Positions 45,311 through 58,194 of a stretch of DNA of 64,000 nucleotides are shown piece by piece; positions within the stretch are counted from its first letter, which is position 1; each line of letters starts with the position of its first letter. Source of the DNA: Brugia malayi (lineage: Eukaryota; Nematoda; Chromadorea; Rhabditida; Onchocercidae); NCBI RefSeq assembly GCF_000002995.4, contig NW_025062477.1:10202649-10266648 (forward strand). The letters are read 5' to 3'. Made by a program: the position numbers and the translations under genes. The notes beneath the pieces are model-generated. The model saw only the letters and a program-made list of their open reading frames with translations. It ran no database searches and was not told the DNA's origin.

Positions 45311-48300
45311 TTAAATTAGAGCAGCTTCATATTCTAGACCAAATTGTCTCAGAAAACTGATATCAATCCGGAATAAGCCTGGAAAAAAGAAAAAATAATT
45401 ATCAAATAAAAAAAAAAAGAAAGAAATTTTATAATATTATAAGATTCTTCTTTTCAGTTAGTAATTATTAACTATAATATAAAATTTTTATGATTGAAAT
45501 TGGAATTAAATTAAAGAAAAAAAAATAAAGTAAAATCATTAATTAAACAAATTTATTAAAAATGCTAACCATATTCACCCCAATTTCTTCCATATGAATT
45601 TACAGCAATCCAATGAAATATTCGATCACTATCATAACCCCATCCAATAATTCTCACAACATGCCAATAAACAATCCGATCCGTAAAACCATTTTCCGGA
45701 TATGGTGTATAAATTCCTGATATTATGGAAGGAAAAATTCATAAACTATATAATAAATAATATTATTTTCTTTTTTTAATAAGTTTTTTCCTCTCTCTCT
45801 GCTCCACTTTACAATTAATAATATCATTATATTTCAATAATTCAAATAAGCCTAAATTAAATAAAATAATAATATCACTGTATTTTATTAAATGAAATAA
45901 AACGAAAAAAGAAATGGAAAAACAAAATTAAAAAAAAAAGTAAAAGTAAAATAATTTTAAAATTTCTCAATTTATATTTTAAAAATAAATTTAATTTATT
46001 AGCACAAAACTGAAATATGGACTAAAATTTTTATTACACAATAATTATTTTTTTAATAAATAGATGATGATAATTAAAAAAAAAAAAAAAATTGATTGTA
46101 TACATTTTACCATTTTCATAATGTAAAAATTCTTCAGCAACCGGAAAAGCCATTGTCATTGGTCCAAAAAGATAAAGTTCTTTTTTTAAAATTTCTAATG
46201 TCTAAAAATAAACAAAAACTCACATTTATTATTTGTAAATGATTAAATAAGAAAAATTTTATAAAAGAATTATAAATATAAATTTCAAAAATTGCTTAGG
46301 TATTTGCAAGAATTATATCAAATTTAAATAGAACTAAAAAAAAAGATGACATATTATTAATAACAATAATAATAATAATAACAATCGTAATAATAATAAT
46401 ATTAATAGTAATAATAATAATAATGTTAATAATAATAACATTAATAATAATAATAATGGTAATAATAATATTAATAATAATAATATTAATAATAATAATA
46501 ATAATGGTAATAATAATATTAATAATAATAATAAAATAATAATAATGAATTGTGCATTAATTTATATTATATGTGATCAATCTATCAAATTTTCAGATAC
46601 AATATTAGTGTGATCATTTCAACAAACAAATTGAATGTTTTAAATTATCGATGTAATATATGAAATAAGAAAAGAATATGATAACATTAAATTTAAATCT
46701 AATAAAATAAAATACGAAGAAGAAAAGAAAAAAACACAAATTTATGATTATTTATGTTTTTTTTTTTTTTTACTTTACCTCATGAAATGATAATAATTTT
46801 TTGGTATTATTAATAAATTTAGTATTGAAATAATCCATTACTGCTGGTACAATAATATAATCATTTGCAGTAACTGATAAGACACGTGGCAACATTGTAT
46901 ATGCTATTGATGCTAGAAGAAAATTTTCAGTTAGCTATATTATGATTAAATTAAAAAAATTTTCTCTTCAAAAAAAAAGAAGGAGTAAATTTTTTTTATT
47001 TGAAAATTTCAAGCTATTTGAAATTTTAAAACAATTCAAAAAATTTTAAATGAGAAGAATTAAAATGATAATTGCGAAGTGATAATTCATTTTTAAATTG
47101 AAAAAAGAAAAAAAAAATTATCAATCGAATGTGACACCAAAATTGAATTAAAAAATATTGAATTCAATCTTTTTTTCCTCATCTTTTATTTTAATAAATT
47201 AAATAAAGTAAGTTTGATAGTAATTTACAGTTTAATTCTATTTTAAATATTTAAAACCCATATTAACCTCCAATAATTAAAACCTATTAACCTATTAAAG
47301 TTTCAATTTTGTTAAAAATAAAAGATTAAAATGTTATCAGAGATAAAACATTGATTATTTGAAGCAAAATTCATTGATTAATTTTAAATTGCTTTTTTTA
47401 TTGACTATATGCTATATTTTATTGATTAATTCTTTTTTTTTTAAAACAATTGTACCTATAAATTTTATTAACTATTAATAAATTATGATTTTTATATGTT
47501 ATTTATTGAAGAATGACTATATATGATAAAAAAAGATATGATAAAGAAATTACCGTAATGTTTATCATTGAAATAATCATTACGATGATAAATATTTTGA
47601 CATTTATGATGACATCGTTGCATTTTAGCATTTTTAACAAAATCCATCAATGGACATGGTATGCCACATTTAATGTCATATGGATATGGTTGACATCCAT
47701 CACGTCCACCTGTATTATATCTTTTGTTAATTTTCATTTATTCCCATATACTATTAGCTTTAATTTTAAATTTAAAAAATAAAAATTTTCAAATATTATT
47801 AAGAATATGTTTTTTTTTTTTAAAAATTTAATTAACATTATCATTAGAAGTAATACTAAAATCTATTATTATATATTAAATTTTAATTCGTTCCTTTTTT
47901 TTTTTTTCACTTTTTTCAACAAAAAAATTAAAAAAAAAAAACGAGAAGAAAAGAAATTTTTGAAATACTATTTTCATCACTATTTATTGTTATTACTATT
48001 ATTTATTGTTAATTTATTGAAAATTTTTAATGAAAATAAAAATAGGTTGAAAATTTAAATTTAAATTTAAATTTAACCTGTGACAATTCCTTCATTAACC
48101 CAATAAATCATAGCTTTTAATGCATCACCACCAATGCATGTACCACAACCAATACAACAACTAATAATATCATCTGAGCTAAGTATAACTTGCACAGTAC
48201 CATTCGTTGCTATGCAAATACGATCTGATGCTACACCAGCTACTGCTACAGCCTAAAAATCATTAATTAATTAATTAATTAGCTAATTAACTAATTAATA

Positions 48301-50398
48301 ATAATCAATAATTGAAAAAAATTTTTTTTTTCTTCGCTTTCATTTATTCAAAATTTTTCGTTGATTAATATTTTTTTCATAATTAAATTATGCATTTAAA
48401 AAAAAAAAGAAAAAAACTACGCTAAAAGAATATTGCAAATGTTTAAAGAAATATTTTTTATGATAAAATTATATTTTGAAATATGCTAAAATTATATTAA
48501 AGCAATTTTCTAATTTTTTATTTTTTCTCATTTTTATTTCCTTTTTTTTTTTTCGTATTTTCTACGAACATTAATGAAATATTTATTTTGATCAGCATTT
48601 CTTAATTATTTTTAATTTTTTGATTTTAACTTTTTTTTGTTTTGATCAGATTGATTTTTTTGTTGTTTAATTATGATTATTCTTTTATTTGGCTAATTTT
48701 TATTTTCGCCTTTTTTTGTCATGAAGAAAAAAAAAAGAAAAGTAATAAAATGATAACACTTTTTTGCTGAATAATATTTTATGACTAATTAAATTAACAA
48801 AATCATCTAAAACAATCAAATTTTAAATTTGAAAATTTGAAAAAAAAATATTTGTTCGATAGTATATCTTTTATAATAATTATTTTTACAAAAATTTTTT
48901 TGCAACAATTTTATAATTAATAAATATTAAATAAATACTAACATAACATGATCCACAGCCACCCTGATTTGGTACATTATGTATTGAGGAGCATAGTGGC
49001 CATTTTCTTCGTGCATCAAATTCATCCGGAAGTTCCGAAGCCGGAAAATCATTTAATTTCCTGAAAACAAATGGAATAATATTAATTAGATCATCAAATA
49101 TGTGTAATTACTTTTTATTGGTATATTAATCTAGTATTAATAACAACATATTACTATCACATTTTTTACTAAAGTATGTTTTCTTGGGCAAAAACTTTTG
49201 ATGCCAAAAGTTACATACAGATCAAAGGTAATAGTAAATCAGTTGCAAATATTATTAACTAATTTTTTTTTTTATATATCGACAAAAATAGGAAGAATAT
49301 TTTATTTGTTTATTTTAAATATCATTAGCAGGATTATGAGATTCTTTGCGGTATAAAATTTAAAATTTCCAAGATTATTTAACTTCATCATTATCAATGA
49401 AAATATTGTATCACTGCTTAACCTTTTGACCCAAATTTTTATAATTATTAGTATAATGATCGGCATACTTTATTGATCATTAGTAGGTATCATACATAAA
49501 GTAATAACTTTACCGACCATTAGTAGATATCACACATAAAGTAATAAGTAGTAAAACAAATAATTATGAGCATATGGTTGAATGAAATAAAAATTTTAAT
49601 TTTCGAAAATTTCTTTTCAAATTTTATTTTTAATTATACCTAATATGTTGCTTCATATGATTAGATTTATGAAATTTATAAATATCATCGATTAGCTTTT
49701 TATCAATGATATTGCTTTTGTCATTTAGAGATATTTTATTGAATAAAATATCAGGTTTCTCGGATCGTATTCCAAATGGATTGTATTTAGCCTGTAATTA
49801 ATTAATAAAATTTATGAAAATTTTCCTTCTTTAAGATATCATTAGCAAATTTTATAATTATGCTATATCATTTTATTAATTTATTAATATTTTTTCCTAG
49901 AAATCGGTAATGTGAAATTTTTTTTTTTTGCCGTCATTATTTACATAAATTTTTGAATTGTAATATTTGATCCATTTTTACAATTCATAACAAATTTATT
50001 CAATATTATTGTTTTCTAATTTGATTTCTTTATCATTTGACTTTTTTTTTTCTACTCAAAGCTTTTTGTTTAAAAACATTTTATCAATGAAATTTTACCT
50101 TCCATTTGAGATTTGGTGATTCGTTTACTGCTTGTACAAGTTTTTCAAAATATGTTTTTATTTCATGAGATTTTTGACAATGATCAAATTCATCTTTTCG
50201 TTGATTCTTTTGTAATACTAATAGACATGGTAATAACACTGCTAAAAATATTCTATATGATCAATAAATTTTAGAAAAAAGAATTGCAGAAAATTTAATT
50301 CTTATTTAATTCAAATTTTTATCCAAATATTATTACGGACCATTTTTAATATTGTTCCAATTAGTTAACAAACCTTCACATACTTAACTTTCTTGCAT
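45311..50398 (-). CDS. Cathepsin B-like cysteine protease (papain family C1)
   Basis: Secreted or lysosomal cysteine peptidase of the nematode cathepsin B-like group. Minus-strand exons: 50398-50389 (tentative start), 50241-50099, 49791-49640, 49060-48943, 48252-48078, 47709-47554, 46912-46779, 46201-46111, 45716-45570, 45378-45311; 397 residues if the 10-bp first exon is right. The N-terminus is a short hydrophobic stretch (VLLPCLLVL), a possible signal peptide. The mature domain begins near LPDEFDARRKW. Catalytic Cys140 in NQGGCGSCY, His345 in YWHVVRIIGWG and Asn366 in AVNSYG are all present, as is the oxyanion Gln134. DRICIATNG, SSDDIISCC and GGDALKAMIYWVNEGIVTGG match cathepsin B. Unusual: the Trp after the catalytic Cys and the Trp in Asn-Ser-Trp are both Tyr, and the occluding-loop region has no PCEHH-type motif, only a CHHKC further on. 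Start exon uncertain; the rest firm. Confidence 0.9.
46355..46545. repeat. (ATA)n trinucleotide microsatellite in a protease intron
   Basis: Interrupted AATAATAAT repeat with ATTAAT and GGTAAT variants, in the intron between the exons at 46779-46912 and 46111-46201. Simple sequence only. Confidence 0.95.
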
Positions 50399-50944
50399 TT
50401 TGATAATTATTAATTCAATGGTTGTAGAATATTATGAATTTCCTAGTTAATATATCAAAAAACTATTTTTTTTTTTCACATTCATCAAATTAATTTTAAT
50501 ATTAAAGAAATGTTTCATATATTATTTACATAACTAATCGTCCTTTTTCCGTCGTTTTTTTCTTTTTTTGGTCTTACTTTATTACTAAATCACTATAAAA
50601 ATTAAAGAATAGCTTAATGGAAAGTCATTAATTTAGAAACAAATTTCTCAGTTTTCCTTTAAATTTTTTCCATCACTTCATTATTAAAAGATTATTTAAA
50701 ATTTTTACTTTTTCATCATTAAAAATGCGTTATTGTTACGTAATTGAAAGTTGGCAATTTTACTAGAATATGCAAAAAAAAGATGACAAATTACTTAATT
50801 TCCAACAAACTAATCTATCATTAGATTATAGAGATGATAATTAGATTCTAATTAGATTTCGCTGATGATCAAAAAGTTAATTAAAAATAGAGTAATATGT
50901 TATTTGATGAAAATTTTACAGCTATACGAATTATATAATATATT

Positions 50945-51330
50945 TATGCGGAGGTATACAGTAACATGTGATATAGCACAGTTACTGTAGACAATTACAG
51001 TATGGCCATAAAATGTATGTCGTAATATTCATTGCTGTTGTGATATAAATTGTGATACTGTAGTATACAGTATGACTATATGAAATATCACATTATTTAA
51101 AATATTTGGAACAATCATGGTATTTATTGCTATTGTAGTCCCCATACCGTAGCATTCAGTAGGGATATGATCGCACCATACTGTGTTGTAGGGCGTGAAG
51201 TATGATTATATCGTAGTATTCAACGCTATATGTAGTAACTATTATACTGTACCATATAGTATGATGCAATATAACACAGTATGACGTTATATGTATAAAT
51301 TAATACAGTATGCAATGCAGTATGGTAATC
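50945..51330. repeat. Degenerate array of CAGTATG / ATACTG motifs
   Basis: CAGTATG occurs at about 50998, 51068, 51277, 51306 and 51317, with related or inverted forms (TACTGTA, ATACTG, CATACTG, GTATACAG) near 50955, 50983, 51056, 51178 and 51244. Spacing is irregular, so this is either an old tandem array of an imperfect palindrome or a motif cluster. It lies upstream (on the minus strand) of the protease start. Confidence 0.5.
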
Positions 51331-54124
51331 GAATTATAATAAATACGCAAGATATTCTAAAATTTTTTTACAATTTGAAGCATTTTCACCACCATATGGC
51401 TTACTGTAGTATTTAACTTACCAATTTAATATATTTACTTTATTTTTAAATTATTGTTATTTCGTATTGTTCTCAATGTAAACTATTTTTGTAAGATATA
51501 TTAAGCAATACAAACCAAAACTTATCACGGCAATAATTATAATAAAAATGCGTTTTATACAGTATTTATGAATACTTATAAATGATTGGTGCAATCCAGA
51601 AGTAACCGATTCGCACTCTTTCATAGGCAATATCTGTATATGTACACAAACACACACCTGGAAAATTTTCTTGAAATTCAAAAAAAATTTAGGTATTATG
51701 TTCAAATAATAGTTAAAAAGTTATATCATGCATTTGCACTAATTGTTACTAATTATGCATGTCAAAATTAATAAATTTCTGCAAGCAAATAAAAAAAAAT
51801 TAATAAATAAATAAAAATGAAATGTATCGAATTGATTAAAACTTATCAGGGATTCTCTGATACTCCTGTGCTATATAATTCTTGTAAAACAAGCATTTGG
51901 CATAAATACTTTTCAAAAAAGATTGACTAATTAGCTATGAACATTTTAAATAGTTGGTAATTATTAATAAAAATGAAATAAAATAAAATTTCTACCGTTT
52001 TTAACTTGTTTGAATATGAAATTTTTAAGAAAGATAATAAATAACTTCATGTTTAACCAATTAATTTTAATTAACGTATGGGTTTTTAAAAATTTTCGAA
52101 AAAAAGAAAAAAAAGGTTTCCAAAAAAGCAGTATCTATAAAAGTTTAAATTTTTGAACTATTTTTTTTTTTTTTAAGAAGAAGCATTACTAAATGAAAAG
52201 TAATCATTCAGATTATTCGAAGAGATAGTGTGATATATTATCATAGTATCAATACAAATACACTCTTATCACTCATTTCAAACAGAAAAAAAAAAACGAT
52301 TATCAAAAGCAATTTGTGCAGTATTTTATTCACATAATTATATCAGTAATTCAAATCATTTAACAGATAAGAAAAAATTTTATCATCAATTGATTAATAA
52401 TGTAAAAATAGTCCAAATCATTAGAAGTTTCAGAAAAGAAAAAAAAATTTTTTTTCGATATGAAATAGTGAAAGAGACATTTACAAAACTAAAAAAAATG
52501 TAATTAAAAAAAAAGAAATCAATTTTTCTTTTTCGAAATTTTATCACAAGAAAAGGCATAGAAATTGAAAAGAAAAAAATTTATCAATCTTTTTTAACAA
52601 AATTAAAAAATTACATTGCCTTAATTTGAAATCAAATTTCATTTCATTAAAATTTTTCTACATCATTAATGACCACTGAAAATAAACTAATAGAAAATGA
52701 TAAAAAGAAAGAATAAAAAAATAAAGAAATTAAAATTTTTAAATCACAAATTTCTGACAAATGAGCAGCTACACAATGTTGTTTGTTGCAAAATTATCAT
52801 TGAAAATAACATCTGATATCATTAAGTAATTAAAGAATTGATAGATAATTTATGAAATTGCTATTAATTGTAAACTAGTAATGCTAGTGCAGTATCAGAA
52901 TCTATTCATTTAGTTTAATTAATTTTAATTTTAATTAATAGCTTTTTTTTTTATCACCACTTTAATTTTTTGTTTCATATTTATCATTGAAGTCGATTAA
53001 TCTGTCTAATGCTAGTAATAACAGGTAAATCATTAATTTAAGATCAGATGAAGCTACTAATTCTTCAATTTTGCAACTAGATGACACTGCCAGTATCATT
53101 ATTGTCATACTATCGATATGATAAAATTCCATTTAGGACAAAAAAATAGAAAAAGTGAAAGATAATAGGAAAACATTGTAATTATAATTTCAATTACCTG
53201 ACAATATTGTAATTACAATTCTAAAATAAAAGAAAAAATTAAAAAAATATAAATAATTTTACATATGAAATAATATTTTCTCATTTATTTTTTTCTTTCT
53301 TGTGGCAAAGAATTAATTATCTGTTTAATTATTAAACTTTTTTTTTTTTTTTTCATAAAATATTTTTAATGTTTGAAAACATTATGTTTAAAAAAAAGGA
53401 AAAAAAAATACAAATGATTAATAAAAAATTATTATTGTATTAAAAGCATTGCTATATATTAATAAATTTTTCGTTTCTTTTTTTTTTTAAAAGAAATTAT
53501 AAATAATCAGTTGTTCGTTTATTTTGTATGATAGTAAACTAATCAATCGATAATTATTATTAAAGTATGTATTTGTGTTAAAAGTATGCTAAAATGTGTG
53601 TAACAAAAAAGAAAAATTTTTTTTTTTTAAAAATGCTAAAAATTTTCCAATGATCAGTAGTAGAATGGATTTATAAAAATTTCAGTATTTCGTTCAAAAA
53701 ACAAATAAATCATTTTCTCAAATTACTTCTATTATACATTAAACAAAAACAAAATAAAATAACAACAATGATTATGAAAATAAATTGTTATCGATTCGAT
53801 TTAAAGTAATGCGATGCTTATCATTTTATATCATCAATCATTTTATATCATAATCTATCATTTTATATTTATTTATATGTAATTGTCATATCAGTTAATT
53901 TCATTTTAAATTAGCATAAATATCTGTGCTCATTTAAAATTATATATATATATTCATTTTATAAATATATTGACTAATGATAAAAGTTCTTTTAATCAAT
54001 GGAATAAAATTAATAATCAAAATTAATCAGCTATGAACTTTCAAAATTGTCATATCAGACACGTAATTAAAATGAAGAGCGAAAAAAAAAGAAAGAACGA
54101 AGAAGGAAGGAAAAATTTTTGATA

Positions 54125-54310
54125 ACAATAATGATGATAATGTGATAACGTCCAAATGATGATGATGATGATAATAATAATAGTAATAATAATAATAAAT
54201 CATGATTAATAATAATAATAAGTAGTAATAATAAATAATGATAATAATAAATAGTAACAATAATAATAATAGCAATAATGATAATGATAATAATAATAAT
54301 TAACAACAAT
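54125..54310. repeat. (ATA)n / (ATG)n trinucleotide microsatellite
   Basis: AATAATAAT repeat with GATGATGAT at its left end and CAATAAT variants. Minus-strand frames across it give Leu/Ile/Tyr strings and are not genes. Confidence 0.95.
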
Positions 54311-54574
54311 AATAGTGTTTAAATGGCTATTCAAAGAGCTGCTATCATAAATTAAACTATTCATTCGGTATCTATTTACAAAATAAATTCTTTATCATTA
54401 TTAAATAATTTAAGCTGTTTCATTCTTTCTTTTTTTTTGATATTTATCATTGTTAAAAATTAATTTTTAGTTTATTATTATCAACAAAATCTTTAGCACA
54501 TTATAAACAATTATTTAATTTTCAAAAATAAAAAAAAAAGAATTATCCTGAAATTTAAAGGGACACTTTAGGTA

Positions 54575-54800
54575 ATACAAATAGCCAATTCGTTAAGGAC
54601 GGTTTTATGGAAGTCTTGTGATGAAGGTTCAATTCCGCATCAGTGACAAATTAAAAGGATGCCAATGACGAGAAATCATGCACCACTCATATATAGCCAT
54701 GCTGAAAAGTTAATACCTCTTAACCATTTCTGAGGCACATTAATGCTTTTCATGAATGCCTCTAAGATGACCTTTCACATTTGAAAAGGTCATTCAATTG
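54575..54800 (+). repeat. tRNA-like, possibly SINE-type element
   Basis: A segment of mixed composition in A/T-rich DNA. TAGCCAATTCGTTAAGGAC at 54582-54600 resembles the D-arm/A box of a tRNA, and GGTTCAATTCC at 54626-54636 matches the pol III B box consensus GGTTCRANNCC, 44 bp later, as in tRNA genes. No proper acceptor or anticodon stem can be folded, so it is not a functional tRNA. The region after it has two inverted repeats (GAGGCA/TGCCTC, and a 9-bp one ending at about 54795). A tRNA-derived SINE or tRNA pseudogene is the likeliest reading; only one copy is recognised in the window. Confidence 0.35.
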
Positions 54801-55415
54801 TGATTTATGTACAACAAAAGAACAAGAGAAATATTATGAACTCATTGTGAAATAATAAATTGTTGTTTGGTATGATGTAACAGTGTTACTGCGAATATAT
54901 TTCTAATTTGAAATAAGAAATGAAAGTTTCAATTCAATCTTCTTTGTATATTTGAGTTATCAAAATTAATCAAAGGGAAAGATTAGAAAAGAAAAAAAAA
55001 ATCGTTTTATTCAGGCAGTTATATTTATACAACTTATCACAGAAGAAATGAACAAAATAGAATCATACAACGAAATTAAATGTTTCCAAAAACGAAATAA
55101 ACTTGAAAGGCAATATTTCATGAAATAAGAGAAACTATTGCTCAATTACTGATTCTTTTTTGTGCAAAGTTTTGTATTAAATTTCTTCCAAAAAATATTG
55201 GAAAATTTTTGTAAAAACCGGAATAACTACAAGGAATTGCTACAAGCAGTTCCTAGTTTATACTTAATCATCTAAACGGTAGCAATAAAGCATGACAAGT
55301 AAAAAAAGAACTATCCGGATAAAAAAACGAAAAGAAATGATGTGAAAACTTATCATCACTTTTTAGCCAGCGACAGCACATCTAAATGAATGTTTCAGCT
55401 GTTGGAATCCACATC

Positions 55416-58194
55416 TTACGATGCTTCTAATGCTACTCTTTCACGCCTCTCTTCTAAAATTAATTTTCATTATCACAAAACAAATAATAGAAGATCATTT
55501 TAATGATCTGGAAAAAAAAAAACTGTTGAAGTCAACACTGTATAAGCATCATAGTGATGGCAAGGCAATCACTTGCAATTCCTGTATCATTGCATATTAA
55601 CCTAAATCGCCTTCAATTTTATTATGATATCAGTTACAAATGGTATAATATGTGACAGAATAAAAATTGTCTTAATTGAAGAATAGATTATGTCCATGGA
55701 TTAAGCAATTTTTGAGAAACTAAGATTTAAAGTAAAATGAAAGCAGAATTTCATTTTACCACTTTTCTAGCTAACTAAACGTAAGAAGCTGGTAAATTTC
55801 TTTGATCAATAGGATTTCAAATATAATTTAAGATTTTAAATGTATAACAAGCAGTCAACTGACGGCGTTTCCATATTTTCCATATATTAGAAGTTTCTCT
55901 CACTTTATTCATTGTAAACCAATTAATAGAAAGGTTTACCTATTTTGTCAGGTATTTTAGCAAACAACGACTCTGATGGGATTTCTGGAAAATCAAGCTC
56001 GCCTTCATTTTCTATTAATTTCGCAAATTCCTTTTCGACTTCTTCCAAATCATCTTCACCGAGCTTACCACTAAGCATGTTTGATATTTCCTGTACGAAG
56101 CACTTTTAAACATTTGAATTTTTGAACACATATATTTATAACTTCAATTATAACAGATAAATGAAAACATGAAAATTCTTTGAAAGTATCTCACTTACTT
56201 CTTGAAATTCCGCTGCCTCCTTTGTCTCATCCATGATTCGTTCGATATCGTCAACTGAAATCATCTGAAAGAAAAGCATTTGTACAATTTTTTTTTTTTT
56301 TTTTTTACAGACTTTATATTTATAACATCAATTATAAATCTGTATGTGCTTAAGGGAGAAAAAATCTAGGTTATTACTGCAAACTAATCAGAAGCAACAT
56401 AAATTACTGGAAATTTCCAAATTTGTGATTTATAATATTCAAATTTCTAAATATTTCGAAAAAACTCAGTAAATGTACGCCATTCCCAAGCAAAACACAA
56501 ACAAATTTATAAATCTAGAAGTTTTTTTTCTGCTAATTTGAAAGTTTATAAAAGTTCTAAAGCTAATACTACAATTCAATATAGAAATAATTATCCATAA
56601 ATTCAAACAACATTTAGACAATTTAATTACCTGATTCATCCGTTTCAAGACTTCATTACCATGCCTCAGTTGTTCCACCACTCTCTGTTCAATGACGACA
56701 AATTCCAAATCACTTACCTTTAAGAATGGTTCCTTTTTATGGTATCACTTGGAAAATTAATGCAAACTCACTTGATTCTGAGATATTATTTGTACCTTCT
56801 ATTTCTCTTACAATAATATTCTTATAACTACAATACTTAATAACCTACAATATTCTTCTATTTCTCTTATCATTATTGACAAACCTTAACAAATATTACC
56901 AAAATATTTGAAAAAAAAGTACCATTCTTTCAATTTGATCTAGCTGTTGCAACATTTTTTCAGTCATTGATTCCTGATATCTCTTCCTCTTTAAAATTAA
57001 TAAGGCACGACTGAAAACCAAACTTGTAATTTTTCAGAAAATTAAGTTAGGATCAATCTATAAATTCATATTACGCTTATATGTTTTCTGATAACACAAA
57101 ATATAGCTGTAACTAAGCGCGTAATGAAATTGATTTAATTCTTTAGCAGACTATAGGAGAGATATAGTCAAAGTAGTTAAAATATGATCGAGAGAAAAAA
57201 ATCCATATATCTAATTCAGTTTGTAAATAAAAACATGATAGCAAAGTTAAATGCAATGGAAAAAAAGAGGAATTTTATGTATAACTGGATTAAATTTTTA
57301 TAATTTATATATAAAATACGGAAAAGATGAAAAGCTTACTCTTTTTTGTTCGCTTTTATCAATTGTTTCGCCAAATCTTTCTCGCGTTCCATTTGTTTCT
57401 CATTTCTCCTTATATATTGCTTCATTTTATCTCTTTGATTTTTTAACTGCTACAAATTATCTTTCTGGTTTTAATGAAGAAAAAAAACAAACAAACTTTG
57501 CATTTATTTCATGCATGTGTAAATAAGTATTTTAAAGAACCTTAAAACAAGCTGAAATTTTTTTTTTTTTTTTCTTTCACAGATTGAACTATCACTGTTT
57601 TGAGAAACAGATAATATCTAACAGAATTGAAACAACAAAGTATTCCAAGCAAATCTTGTCAAATTTCTCTAATTTCACAAAGTTCAGCTAATATCAAAGT
57701 TTAAGTTGGTAAATAGTAAGCTGGAAGAACTAAGGCTAAAATAATAGAACTCACTGTAAAATGAATTTCATAAAAAACAAAGACGTTTTTTTTTTTTTCT
57801 TTTTTCAAGAATTTTCTTGCAAATACCAAAGTCAGCGAGCTCAGACAGAAATCATGTCCGAAAATAAAGCAATTATTTTTTTAAACATTGAGATTTTCGG
57901 AAATTTCTTTTTTTCCGAAACTTTCGGAAAAATTAAAATTCATCTAAGAGATTGAAGTTAATGAATTTTGAAAAACTAAGGAATGGAACTACCAATTTCT
58001 GCTTCTAACTCTAATAGAAAAGTACTTACATCGAGTATGAGCCTGATTTGAATAGGTAATCACACACAACTTCCAATTCTTATTTCTAGGCAAATAAAAA
58101 TCTTAAAGAAAAAAAGGCTATTAACCAAAATGGCTTGGTCCTGTTGTGATACTGGTGTTAGAGCTGGCCGTTGTTTGCCGAATAAATTACCCAT
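55416..58194 (-). CDS. VPS-20 / CHMP6, ESCRT-III subunit
   Basis: Charged multivesicular body protein 6, which nucleates ESCRT-III filaments on endosomes after contact with ESCRT-II (VPS25). Minus-strand exons: 58194-58126, 57449-57340, 57010-56923, 56717-56631, 56264-56199, 56090-55940, 55453-55416. Together they encode 202 residues, close to human CHMP6 (201). The start MGNLFGK carries the N-myristoylation Gly2 typical of CHMP6. A basic helical half (QLKNQRDKMKQYIRR onward) is followed by the acidic half, as in Snf7-family proteins. The C-terminus has FPEIPSESLFAKIP, matching the CHMP6 MIT-interacting motif that recruits VPS4, and ends VALEAS. Every join keeps phase. The start lies 1.3 kb downstream of the HORMA gene on the same strand. 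Confidence 0.95.

Larger units (their letters stand above)
50399..55415. other. Intergenic region between protease and VPS-20
   Basis: Five kilobases with no gene I can support. Items noted separately: the CAGTATG-rich array (50945-51330), a small minus-strand frame at 51457-51705, an (ATA)n tract, a tRNA-like element (54575-54800) and a short hairpin (55225-55259). The remainder, especially 51800-54000, is A/T-rich with many AAATAA and TTAATT strings. Confidence 0.5.

Noticed and set aside
54582..54660. Functional tRNA gene
   Set aside because: A and B boxes fit, but acceptor, anticodon and T stems do not pair, so it is kept only as a tRNA-like element.
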